The notes below the pieces were generated by a model. The model was not told the DNA's origin and ran no database searches. It saw only the letters and a list, made by a program, of their open reading frames with translations. Shown here in pieces: positions 1-5,858 of a stretch of DNA of 7,074 bases. Numbering within the stretch: the stretch's first letter is position 1; each line of letters opens with the position of its first letter. This DNA comes from Methanomicrobia archaeon (GTDB lineage: Archaea; Methanobacteriota_B; Thermococci; Methanofastidiosales; NM3): assembly GCA_011372835.1 (NCBI GenBank), contig DSAJ01000130.1, positions 1 through 7,074 of the forward strand, read 5' to 3'. Position numbers and translations under genes: made by a program.

Positions 1-1
1 C

Positions 2-550
2 ACCATATTATTCACGCTTACCTACGAGGACAAGTACGGCGGCGTGCATGAAAAGACAGGGTCGATCGAGGTGAAGATCAAGGGGACTGCCGTCCAGGAA
101 GCGTTCCTCCAGGCAGAGCAGCTCCGCGAGCTCGGGGAGAATGCATATGCGGTAAGCGACTACACCACGGCCATATCGTATCTCGAACGTGCCATCGAGC
201 TCTACGAACGCCTCGGCTATGTCGAGTTGGCAGAGGAGAGCAGGTCAAGGATCCAACTCGCAAAGACCTACCTGCAGGCACGAAACTACTATGTCCAGGG
301 GAACAAGGAGTTCGAAGAGAAGAACTACCGAGAGGCGAAGAAGTTCTATGAGCTCTCACTTGACATTTACGCGCAACTCGGTAATTCCAAGAAAGTGGCC
401 GAGGTGCGAACAAAGGTGCAGTCGTGCGAGGATGAGCTCTACAAGTTTGAAATAATGCAAGGTGCCCTGTATGGCGCACTCGGGCTCTGTGCGGCCTATG
501 GCACCTGGACGAAACGAAAGGGGATCGTCAAGCGGCTAAAACGTGAATGA
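2..550 (+). CDS. C-terminal part of a TPR protein with surface-protein-like N-terminal segment (5' end outside window)
   Basis: The frame is open from the first bases of the window, so this is the end of a longer gene; the GTG at 44 is internal, not a good start. The visible 182 residues begin with an alternating hydrophobic/polar stretch containing LTYEDKYGGVHEK (residues 6-18). It resembles the closing strands of the NEW3/COG1361-type beta-sandwich domains of archaeal surface proteins. Two similar TPR-like helical hairpins follow, at about residues 38-72 (ENAYAVSDYTTAISYLERA) and 95-129 (GNKEFEEKNYREAKKFYEL), each ending in a Y-x2-LG motif. The C-terminus has a weakly hydrophobic segment, GALYGALGLCAAYG, then a basic tail, KRKGIVKRLKRE, which could be a membrane anchor with a cytoplasmic tail. 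The function is unknown; TPRs usually mediate protein contacts. Coding is certain, the TPR call is good, and the surface-domain and anchor calls are tentative. Confidence 0.8.
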   Translation, partial: TILFTLTYEDKYGGVHEKTGSIEVKIKGTAVQEAFLQAEQLRELGENAYAVSDYTTAISYLERAIELYERLGYVELAEESRSRIQLAKTYLQARNYYVQGNKEFEEKNYREAKKFYELSLDIYAQLGNSKKVAEVRTKVQSCEDELYKFEIMQGALYGALGLCAAYGTWTKRKGIVKRLKRE

Positions 551-1204
551 TTCCCCGGGCGCGAGTATCACGACGTGGACGGAGTCGCCAACTGCGCGCT
601 TGAGCTCATGAGGGTCCTGTTCTATGGCGGGGTATGTGCTGTAATGCATCGGGATGACGACCTGCGGGTCCAATAGCTCGACAGCCTTTATCGCCTCCTT
701 GACACCCATCGTGAATCGTGATCCGATAGGAAGCAACGCGACCTCGGGATTGTAGAGCTCGCTGATAAGCTTCATGTCATAGAAGACGCCCGTGTCACCC
801 GCGTGGTAGATCGAATGGTCTCCGAAGTTCACGACAAATCCTGCAGAATGCCCGGCGCCGCCCTCGAAGTCGGATGAATGGGTCGCGTTGGTCATCGTGA
901 TCTTGATGCCCCCAACGTCGATGGTGCCGCCGATGTTCATCGGTTCGAACTGGTTTACCCCTTTGGAGGCCGCATAGTGCGCCAGCTCGTACATGGCGAC
1001 GAATACAGCATCGTTGTTCTTCGCGATTTCGATGGCATCGCCAAGATGGTCTCCGTGCCCGTGCGTGACGAGCACCATGTCGATATCGTTTAGATCGCCG
1101 GGCTTGACCGACGAGCGTGGATTGTTTGAAAGGAACGGATCGATAAGCACCGTCTTTTGCGCAGCGATCCTGAAAGCAGAGTGTCCAAGGAACTCAATCT
1201 TCAT
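536..1204 (-). CDS. UPF0173 family metal-dependent hydrolase (metallo-beta-lactamase fold)
   Basis: This is a 222-residue protein, the usual length for UPF0173 (YtkL-like) hydrolases. Numbered from the chosen start, it shows the N-terminal KIEFLGHSAF strand, the metal-binding HGHGDH motif at 48-53, a further His at 109 (ATHSS), Asp137 in AGDTG, and His187 in PMHYS. These match the metal ligands of the metallo-beta-lactamase fold, so a two-metal hydrolase is expected. The substrate of the family is not established, and nothing nearby reveals it. Two adjacent ATG codons (1207 and 1204) are possible. I chose the second because the GGTGAT site then has the same spacing as in other genes here. The protein is probably cytoplasmic, with no signal peptide. 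Its 3' end overlaps the convergent upstream gene by 15 bases, and its 5' end faces the polymerase gene across 47 bases. The family call is firm and the reaction unknown. Confidence 0.93.
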   Translation of the reverse strand: MKIEFLGHSAFRIAAQKTVLIDPFLSNNPRSSVKPGDLNDIDMVLVTHGHGDHLGDAIEIAKNNDAVFVAMYELAHYAASKGVNQFEPMNIGGTIDVGGIKITMTNATHSSDFEGGAGHSAGFVVNFGDHSIYHAGDTGVFYDMKLISELYNPEVALLPIGSRFTMGVKEAIKAVELLDPQVVIPMHYSTYPAIEQDPHELKRAVGDSVHVVILAPGESFTF

Positions 1205-1207
1205 CAT

Positions 1208-1213
1208 ATCACC
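1208..1213 (-). promoter_or_regulatory. Shine-Dalgarno site of the UPF0173 gene
   Basis: Read on the minus strand this is GGTGAT, followed directly by ATGATG. It is complementary to the conserved 16S rRNA 3' end (AUCACCUCC). The second ATG gives the GGTGA-to-start spacing of 4 bases also seen for queD and the permease, so it is the preferred start. Confidence 0.7.
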
Positions 1214-1222
1214 TATCTATAC

Positions 1223-1231
1223 CTTTAAATA
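1223..1231 (+). promoter_or_regulatory. TATA-like box of the DNA polymerase operon (probable leaderless transcript)
   Basis: The sequence CTTTAAATA is centred about 27 bases before the polymerase ATG at 1255. Archaeal TATA boxes sit about 25-27 bases before the transcription start, so transcription should begin at or within a base or two of the ATG. The bases between box and ATG contain no Shine-Dalgarno match, which fits a leaderless mRNA. The TSS has not been mapped; this is inferred from spacing and sequence. Confidence 0.55.
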
Positions 1232-1236
1232 CGTGG

Positions 1237-1245
1237 TATAAATAT
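1237..1245 (-). promoter_or_regulatory. TATA-like box of the divergent UPF0173 gene
   Basis: On the minus strand this reads ATATTTATA. Its centre lies about 27 bases from position 1214, which would give a leader of roughly 10 bases containing the GGTGAT site. On the plus strand the same bases read TATAAATA but lie only about 11 bases before the polymerase ATG, too close to serve that start. The two promoters thus overlap within 47 bases. Confidence 0.45.
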
Positions 1246-1254
1246 CTTATCTCA

Positions 1255-3591
1255 ATGATCATCTATGACTGCGATTATGTCGCAATGGACGAAAAAACGG
1301 CAGTGCGGCTCTTCGTCAAGGAAGGCGATTCCACCCGCATCATCTACGATGACAGGCACGATCCCTACATATACGCGATCCCCTCGGAGGATGGGTCGCG
1401 CGAGAAAATCGAGGATCTTGTGAAGGTCTCAAAGGAAAAAGTCGTCCAGGTGCTTCGCACAGAAGAGGTCACCAAACGCTACGACCATGAGGACGTCACT
1501 GTCCTCAAGGTCTTTTTCAGGTACCCGTTCGACGTGCCCGAACTTCGCGAAGACATAGCGCAGTACGCGACGATATTCGAGTATGACATCCCCTATGTCC
1601 GCCGCTACCTCATCGACACGGGGCTTCGGCCGCTCGTGCCGCTCGAACTGACCACCGAACAGCGCAACGGAAGGGAGTACCTCGTCGACGCAGCCCCCTC
1701 ACGTAGCGCGCCGGAGGAGCTTACGTCGATGAGCCTCGACATCGAGACATATAGCGTCAACAAGTCGATGCCTGATGCCGCTACGGACCCTATCATCATG
1801 ATATCGGCGGCAACGGGCGAGGAGTCGCACGTCTTTTGCTGGAAGGCGTGCAAGGGTGTCGACCACTTTGGCGACGAGGCGTCGATGCTCGAGGGGTTCT
1901 TCGCCTTCCTCGACCGTCTCTCGCCAGAGGTCTTCGTTACCTACAACGGCGACAACTTCGACCTTCCTTACATCAAGAAACGCTGCGAGGTCAACGGCAT
2001 CTCTCACCCCTTCGTGTCCCATATGAAGATAAAGGGGCGGGGATCGAACACGAGCGCGGAGGTCCCGGGCATGGTCCATGTCGACCTCTACCCCATCGTG
2101 AAGAAGAACGTGAACGTCTCCCGCTACACGCTCGAGGCCGTCTACGCCGAGTACATGGGGCGCGAGAAGTCGGACCTTGACGGCTCGAAGATATGGCAGT
2201 ACTGGGACGACGAGTCCCTGCTCGAGGAGCTTGTCGAATACTCGCGCGACGACGCCGTTTCCACATTCGAAATAGGCGAGCAGATGCTGCCGCTCCAGTA
2301 TGAGATGACAAAGATCGTCAATCAGCGCCCCTTCGACGTGGCGCGCGCATCGTCGTCGGCCCTCGTCGAATGGCTCCTCATGCGCCACAGCCACGAGCTC
2401 AATGCACTCATACCAAGCCCCCCAAGCTCTGCCGACCTCTCGCGTCGTTTCGCCGAGACCTACGAGGGCGCGTATGTCGTCGAACCGATAAAGGGGCTGC
2501 ATGAGCATATCTTCTACTTCGATTTCCGTTCGCTGTACCCATCGATCATCATCAGCCATAACGTCGACCCGTACACGCTCGATTGCGAGTGCTGCACCGA
2601 CAACATGGCGCCGACGGGTCATTGCTTCTGCATCAAGGAGAAGGGGTTCATCCCTGCGATACTTGACAGCCTGCTCAGCGAGCGCATGCGCATCAAGGAA
2701 CGCATGGGCAAGGCCTCGGGACTTGAGCACAAGTCGCTCTACAGCCAGCAATGGGCGCTCAAGATCCTTGCGAACTCGTTTTACGGGTATCTTGGATATC
2801 CGCGCTCGCGGTGGTACTCGAAGGAGGCGGCCGAGTCGATCACGGCATGGGGACGAAAGTATATCAACAGCGTCATCGACCAGGCACAGTCCGAGGGCCT
2901 CTCCGTCGTCTACGGCGATACCGACTCCCTTTTCGTATGCACGCCGACCAAGGACCTCGACCGTGCCCACGAGTTCCTCGCATCCGTCAACGAACGCATG
3001 CCAGAGCGCATGGAGCTCGAGCTCGAGGGATACTACCGCAGGGGGCTTTTCGTGACGAAGAAGAAGTATGCGCTCATCGATGACGACGATAAGATCATCA
3101 CGAAGGGGCTCGAGGTCGTGCGGCGCGATTGGACGGGGATCGCCAAGAAGACCCAGCGCACCGTGCTCGAAAAGATCCTCCGGGACGCCGACATCCAAGG
3201 CGCGATAGCGCACGTGCAGCAGGTGACACTCTCACTCAAGGAGAACAGGGTACCGATAGACGACCTCGTCATAGATACGCAGCTTACCATGGCGCTCTCG
3301 CAATACAAGGCCATCGGACCGCACGTACAGATCGCCATGCGTCTCAAGGAACGCGGCGACGACGTGCGCGTAGGCACGATCATCTCATATCTCGTGCTCA
3401 AGGGACAGGGACGCATACGCGACAAGGTGATCCCCGTCGACGAGTACAACGGAGAGGAGATCGATGCCAACTACTACATACAAAATCAGGTCATCCCCTC
3501 GGTGGCGCGCATCTTGCAGCCGCTCGGGTATTCCAAGGAGGAGCTCGAGTACCAAAAGACGCGACAATCGAGCCTTGAGGGATGGTTTTAG
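1255..3591 (+). CDS. polB: Archaeal family B DNA polymerase (PolB) with proofreading exonuclease
   Basis: This 778-residue replicative-type polymerase aligns by eye along its whole length with Pyrococcus furiosus PolB. The 3'-5' exonuclease motifs are Exo I DIE (162-164), Exo II YNGDNFD (230-236) and Exo III YSRDD (329-333). The polymerase motifs are A DFRSLYPSII (423-432), B KILANSFYGY (503-512) and C YGDTDS (553-558, catalytic Asp555 and Asp557), plus KKKY (602-605). In the N-terminal domain, P-F-D-V-P (91-95) and DIPY (111-114) match the region that forms the archaeal uracil-sensing pocket. The last eight residues, QSSLEGWF, form a PIP box for binding the PCNA sliding clamp. Five Cys and one His cluster at 444-459. 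No intein is present. The ATG at 1255 aligns with known N-termini (MIIYDCDY), and no Shine-Dalgarno site precedes it, suggesting a leaderless transcript. The gene heads a tight run with the preQ0 genes; queD starts 8 bases after its stop codon. All catalytic residues are intact, so it should be active. Confidence 0.98.
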   Translation: MIIYDCDYVAMDEKTAVRLFVKEGDSTRIIYDDRHDPYIYAIPSEDGSREKIEDLVKVSKEKVVQVLRTEEVTKRYDHEDVTVLKVFFRYPFDVPELREDIAQYATIFEYDIPYVRRYLIDTGLRPLVPLELTTEQRNGREYLVDAAPSRSAPEELTSMSLDIETYSVNKSMPDAATDPIIMISAATGEESHVFCWKACKGVDHFGDEASMLEGFFAFLDRLSPEVFVTYNGDNFDLPYIKKRCEVNGISHPFVSHMKIKGRGSNTSAEVPGMVHVDLYPIVKKNVNVSRYTLEAVYAEYMGREKSDLDGSKIWQYWDDESLLEELVEYSRDDAVSTFEIGEQMLPLQYEMTKIVNQRPFDVARASSSALVEWLLMRHSHELNALIPSPPSSADLSRRFAETYEGAYVVEPIKGLHEHIFYFDFRSLYPSIIISHNVDPYTLDCECCTDNMAPTGHCFCIKEKGFIPAILDSLLSERMRIKERMGKASGLEHKSLYSQQWALKILANSFYGYLGYPRSRWYSKEAAESITAWGRKYINSVIDQAQSEGLSVVYGDTDSLFVCTPTKDLDRAHEFLASVNERMPERMELELEGYYRRGLFVTKKKYALIDDDDKIITKGLEVVRRDWTGIAKKTQRTVLEKILRDADIQGAIAHVQQVTLSLKENRVPIDDLVIDTQLTMALSQYKAIGPHVQIAMRLKERGDDVRVGTIISYLVLKGQGRIRDKVIPVDEYNGEEIDANYYIQNQVIPSVARILQPLGYSKEELEYQKTRQSSLEGWF

Positions 3592-3596
3592 GTGAT
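3591..3596 (+). promoter_or_regulatory. Shine-Dalgarno site of queD
   Basis: GGTGAT begins on the last base of the polymerase stop codon and is followed at once by ATGATG. The spacing favours the second ATG (3600) as the queD start and argues against the ATG at 3582 inside the polymerase gene. The 12-base string GGTGATATGATG is identical to the one at the UPF0173 start. Confidence 0.7.
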
Positions 3597-3599
3597 ATG

Positions 3600-3953
3600 A
3601 TGATCTCACGACGCATCTACTGGAGGGGGGAGGTGTCGGCCGCACACAGGCTCGAGCTCCCATATCCCTCGAAATGCACGGACCTGCACGGCCATAACTA
3701 CCTCATCGAGATCTGGGCGACGGGGGAGCTCGACGAAACGGGGATGATCATCGATTACGCCGAGATCAAACGCTTGGTATCGCGCTATGACCATGCATTC
3801 CTCAACGATGTGCTTGAGAAACCGACCGCAGAACACATGGCCGGCGCACTCAACGAATCGTTGCGAGTGCCCAACGTGACCGAGCTTACCGTGCGCGTCT
3901 GGGAGGACCGCGACAGCTACGCAGAGGTAAGGTGGGTCCGTGAGGGTCACTGA
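3600..3953 (+). CDS. queD: 6-carboxy-5,6,7,8-tetrahydropterin synthase (QueD)
   Basis: QueD converts dihydroneopterin triphosphate, the FolE product, to 6-carboxytetrahydropterin, the second step towards preQ0. The 117-residue protein has the expected zinc ligands His16 (SAAHRL) and His30/His32 (LHGH). The Cys-x3-His-Gly-His motif with Cys26 separates QueD from eukaryotic-type pyruvoyltetrahydropterin synthases. Asp64-His65 (YDHAFLND) and Glu102 (VWED) match the remaining catalytic and pterin-anchoring residues. It is about the length of bacterial QueD, if slightly short. The first of the paired ATGs, at 3597, is an alternative start. The gene lies just after the polymerase stop, and its end overlaps queE by 14 bases, so it is probably translated from the shared polycistronic mRNA. 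Cytoplasmic. The assignment is strong from both motifs and neighbours. Confidence 0.96.
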   Translation: MISRRIYWRGEVSAAHRLELPYPSKCTDLHGHNYLIEIWATGELDETGMIIDYAEIKRLVSRYDHAFLNDVLEKPTAEHMAGALNESLRVPNVTELTVRVWEDRDSYAEVRWVREGH

Positions 3954-4536
3954 GATATTCGAGAGCATTCAAGGCGAGGGCGCGCTCATGGGGCGCCCCA
4001 TGCTCTTCATACGACTTGCTGGATGCAACCTATCGTGCAAATGGTGCGACACGCCCTATGCGCGCGACGAAGGGCGTGAGATGAGCACAGAGGACGTCGC
4101 AATGCGCATACGCTCCTCGCACCTATCATGGGTATGCTGGACGGGCGGAGAACCGCTGCTCCAGCGCTCGGCCATCGAGGACGTGGCCGCGTCCGTCAGG
4201 GGATACCGGCACACGGTTGAGACCAACGGCACGATCCCCGTGCCTTCAGGCCTCTTCGACCACGTGACCGTCTCGCCAAAGTCCCTTGCAGGCATGCCCC
4301 CGCTGGCGGACTGCTACAAGTTCGTCGTAGGCGGAAAGGAGGATCTCGAAGAGGTCGACCGCTATGTTTTAAGGACAGGCATTGCCAGGGAACGCGTCTA
4401 TATCCAACCCAGGTGCACCACCAAGGGCGATGCGATACAGCTCCTTGCCCCTCTCTGGACTGCATGCGTGGCGCGCGGCTATGCCCTGTCGCCCCGACTC
4501 CACGTGCTCGTCTTCGACGACAGGAGGGGCGTATGA
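3940..4536 (+). CDS. queE: 7-carboxy-7-deazaguanine synthase (QueE), radical SAM enzyme
   Basis: QueE is a radical S-adenosylmethionine enzyme that contracts 6-carboxytetrahydropterin to 7-carboxy-7-deazaguanine (CDG), the third step. The 198-residue protein starts RVTEIFESIQGEG, the typical QueE substrate-binding N-terminus. It carries a CX3CX2C iron-sulfur motif (Cys29, Cys33, Cys36 in CNLSCKWCDTPYA), a GGEP SAM-binding motif (69-72), VETNGT (93-98), VSPKS (111-115) and the C-terminal RLHVLVF segment. It is compact, but all core motifs are present. The start is a GTG inside the end of queD, supported by GGTGGG at 3931-3936 with 4 bases between GGTGG and the GTG. The 14-base overlap with queD and the ATGA-type overlap with queC point to translational coupling. 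The enzyme needs a reduced 4Fe-4S cluster, consistent with an anaerobe, but this does not prove one. Confidence 0.96.
   Translation: MRVTEIFESIQGEGALMGRPMLFIRLAGCNLSCKWCDTPYARDEGREMSTEDVAMRIRSSHLSWVCWTGGEPLLQRSAIEDVAASVRGYRHTVETNGTIPVPSGLFDHVTVSPKSLAGMPPLADCYKFVVGGKEDLEEVDRYVLRTGIARERVYIQPRCTTKGDAIQLLAPLWTACVARGYALSPRLHVLVFDDRRGV
4522..4527 (+). promoter_or_regulatory. Shine-Dalgarno site of queC
   Basis: AGGAGG lies in the last codons of queE, 5 bases before the ATG at 4533 and 8 before the ATG at 4536. It rejects the far-upstream in-frame ATG at 4413, which would add 40 or so residues (MHHQGRCDTAPC...) that lie inside queE and are unlike any QueC N-terminus. Confidence 0.7.
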
Positions 4537-5201
4537 TGAACGAGGACTGCGTAATGATACTCAGCGGCGGGCTCGATAGCACCGTGCTTCTCTATCATCT
4601 GATCGACGAGGGCCGCTACCCGCTCACCCTGACGTTTGACTACGGCCAGAAGCACGACAGGGAGATAGCGATGGCGCGCCTGAGCGCCAAGGAACTTGGC
4701 ATTCCCCACGTGGTGCTCACAGTGCCCCTCGACACGATCTTCACATCAAGCTCACTGTTGCACGGGGGCGAAGACATCCCCGAGGGCGACTATTCGGTCG
4801 AGACCCAGAAGAGCACGGTCGTGCCGAACAGGAACATGATCCTCCTCTCATACGCCGTTGGCGTCGCCGAGGACCGGGGCCTAAAGCGCGTCTACTACGG
4901 TGCTCACCGCAATGATCGGGCCGTGTACCCCGACTGCCGCCCCGAGTTCATCGAAGCTCTTGGCGCCGCCGCACGCTCCGGCACATATAATCAGGTCGAG
5001 CTCCTGGCGCCCTTCATGACATGGTCAAAGACTGACATCGTGCTGCGCGGGTACGCACTCGGCGTCCCGTTCGAGCACACGTGGAGCTGCTACAAGGGGC
5101 AAGGCGCGCCGTGTGGGGGATGCGGCACGTGCCGCGAGAGGAAGGAGGCGTTTCGAAACGCCGGACTAAACGACCCTGGTGAACGACAATGGAAGAGATG
5201 A
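4536..5201 (+). CDS. queC: 7-cyano-7-deazaguanine (preQ0) synthase (QueC)
   Basis: QueC uses ATP and ammonia to turn CDG into the nitrile preQ0, the last step of the shared pathway. The 221-residue protein opens with the ATP-pyrophosphatase P-loop, VMILSGGLDSTV (SGGLDS at 10-15). It continues with FDYGQKH and VVPNRNMILLSYA, both typical of QueC, then YYGAHRND and DCRPEF. Four Cys at 185, 193, 196 and 199 (SCYKGQGAPCGGCGTC) form the family zinc site. The length fits stand-alone QueC. It does not carry the extra domain of the archaeal Gat-QueC fusions, so it is probably not itself the archaeosine-forming amidotransferase. The start is one of two adjacent ATGs (4533 or 4536). The first overlaps the queE stop as ATGA, suggesting coupled translation. 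The gene's end overlaps folE by 13 bases. Confidence 0.97.
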   Translation: MNEDCVMILSGGLDSTVLLYHLIDEGRYPLTLTFDYGQKHDREIAMARLSAKELGIPHVVLTVPLDTIFTSSSLLHGGEDIPEGDYSVETQKSTVVPNRNMILLSYAVGVAEDRGLKRVYYGAHRNDRAVYPDCRPEFIEALGAAARSGTYNQVELLAPFMTWSKTDIVLRGYALGVPFEHTWSCYKGQGAPCGGCGTCRERKEAFRNAGLNDPGERQWKR

Positions 5202-5722
5202 TACGCGAATACATGAAAGCGCTGCAGAGGCGATACGGATTCTTCAACGATGAGGAAATAGAGAACACGCCCAAGCGCATCGAACGATTCTGGGAGGAGT
5301 GGGAACGCAACAGGGACTACTCCTTTACCGTCTTTGAGAACAGCGAGCATTACGATCAGATGGTCGTTCTCAAGGTGCCAAACTTCTATTCGATGTGCTC
5401 ACACCACCTCCTCCCCTTCTTTGGCAAAGTGGCGGTCGGATACATCCCGCAGACCAAGATATGCGGCATATCAAAGCTTGCGCGCCTCGTCATCAAGTAC
5501 GCGTCACAGCCGCAGCTCCAAGAGAACATGACGCAGCAGATCCTCAACGGCCTCACCGATGCGCTCGACACCGAGGACGTCATGGTCGTCGTCAAGGCCA
5601 GGCATCTCTGCATGGAGATGCGCGGCGTAAAGACCCAGAGCCCCGAGATGGTCACGTCGGCCATATCCGGAGCATTCAGGCGCCAGGAGCCAAGGGAAGA
5701 GTTCATGCGCCTCATTGAGTGA
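5189..5722 (+). CDS. folE: GTP cyclohydrolase I, type IA (FolE)
   Basis: FolE opens GTP and rearranges it to 7,8-dihydroneopterin 3'-triphosphate plus formate, the entry step to preQ0 (and to folate-type pterins where these exist). The 177-residue protein has the type IA signature SMCSHHLLPFFGKVAVGYIP, with zinc ligands Cys70 and His73, and RHLCMEMRGV, with the third ligand Cys141; His72 and His139 match catalytic His residues of the Escherichia coli enzyme. The N-terminus is shorter than in E. coli. SKLARLV (95-101) is also typical. The ATG is preceded by GGTGA at 5178-5182 inside the end of queC; a second in-frame ATG at 5198 is possible. Many archaea use the unrelated-sequence type MptA/FolE2 (COG1469) at this step, so a canonical type IA enzyme is notable and may reflect transfer from bacteria. 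It is the last gene of the tight run. The assignment is strong. Confidence 0.96.
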   Translation: MEEMIREYMKALQRRYGFFNDEEIENTPKRIERFWEEWERNRDYSFTVFENSEHYDQMVVLKVPNFYSMCSHHLLPFFGKVAVGYIPQTKICGISKLARLVIKYASQPQLQENMTQQILNGLTDALDTEDVMVVVKARHLCMEMRGVKTQSPEMVTSAISGAFRRQEPREEFMRLIE

Positions 5723-5736
5723 GGAATGATGCACTC

Positions 5737-5771
5737 GTGTGTATGTAGCTTCGACGATACGACATATATAC
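5737..5771 (+). other. Possible RNA hairpin in the folE 3' untranslated region
   Basis: GTGTGTATGT at 5737-5746 can pair with ACATATATAC at 5762-5771 to form a 10-base-pair stem around a 15-base loop. Two of the pairs are G-U wobbles, so the structure forms in a plus-strand transcript but would have A-C mismatches on the opposite strand. It begins 14 bases after the folE stop. No long U-tract follows directly, so I do not call it a terminator; it could affect 3' end processing or stability, or be chance in AT-rich DNA. Confidence 0.3.
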
Positions 5772-5789
5772 TTCAACAGTAGGCGAACG

Positions 5790-5799
5790 TTTATAAATG
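5790..5799 (+). promoter_or_regulatory. TATA box of the permease gene
   Basis: TTTATAAATG in an AT-rich gap is a good archaeal TATA box. With the usual spacing, transcription should start near 5818-5822, giving a leader of about 40 bases before the GTG start. A weaker AT-rich element, CATATATA at 5763-5770, is further away and overlaps the possible hairpin. This box suggests the permease has its own promoter separate from the upstream operon. Confidence 0.6.
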
Positions 5800-5848
5800 C
5801 ATAATATTCTTCTTAGTACAGCTTTTATTCCGTATCAGGATATTAACC

Positions 5849-5857
5849 AGGTGATCC
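5849..5857 (+). promoter_or_regulatory. Strong Shine-Dalgarno site deciding a GTG start
   Basis: AGGTGATCC is an uninterrupted nine-base complement to the conserved 16S rRNA 3' end (GGAUCACCU). Its GGTGA core is 4 bases before the GTG at 5859, the same spacing as at queD, queE and the UPF0173 gene. A second GTG at 5851 lies inside this site, but its frame stops after two codons. Confidence 0.75.
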
Positions 5858-5858
5858 A

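Noticed and set aside
1699..3213. A 504-codon open frame on the minus strand opposite the polymerase gene
   Set aside because: The polymerase is unmistakable on the plus strand over the same bases. The antisense product is Arg/Val/Leu-rich with no recognisable domain, as expected from G+C-biased third positions read on the complementary strand.
3582..3599. Upstream ATG of queD at 3582 inside the polymerase gene
   Set aside because: It has no Shine-Dalgarno match, while GGTGAT sits before the ATG pair at 3597/3600, and QueD proteins begin close to the AAHRL motif as the later start gives.
4413..4532. Upstream in-frame extension of queC to the ATG at 4413
   Set aside because: The extra residues lie within queE and do not resemble QueC, whereas AGGAGG directly precedes the ATG pair at 4533/4536, next to the VMILSGGLDS motif.
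5726..5782. An 18-codon open frame just after folE starting ATGATG
   Set aside because: It is too short, has only a poor GAGG element placed too close to the start, and overlaps the possible hairpin; there is no support for translation.
5803..5832. Short T-rich runs before the permease start as a possible archaeal terminator for folE
   Set aside because: The runs are only three to four T's long, are interrupted, and lie downstream of the permease TATA box around its likely transcription start.
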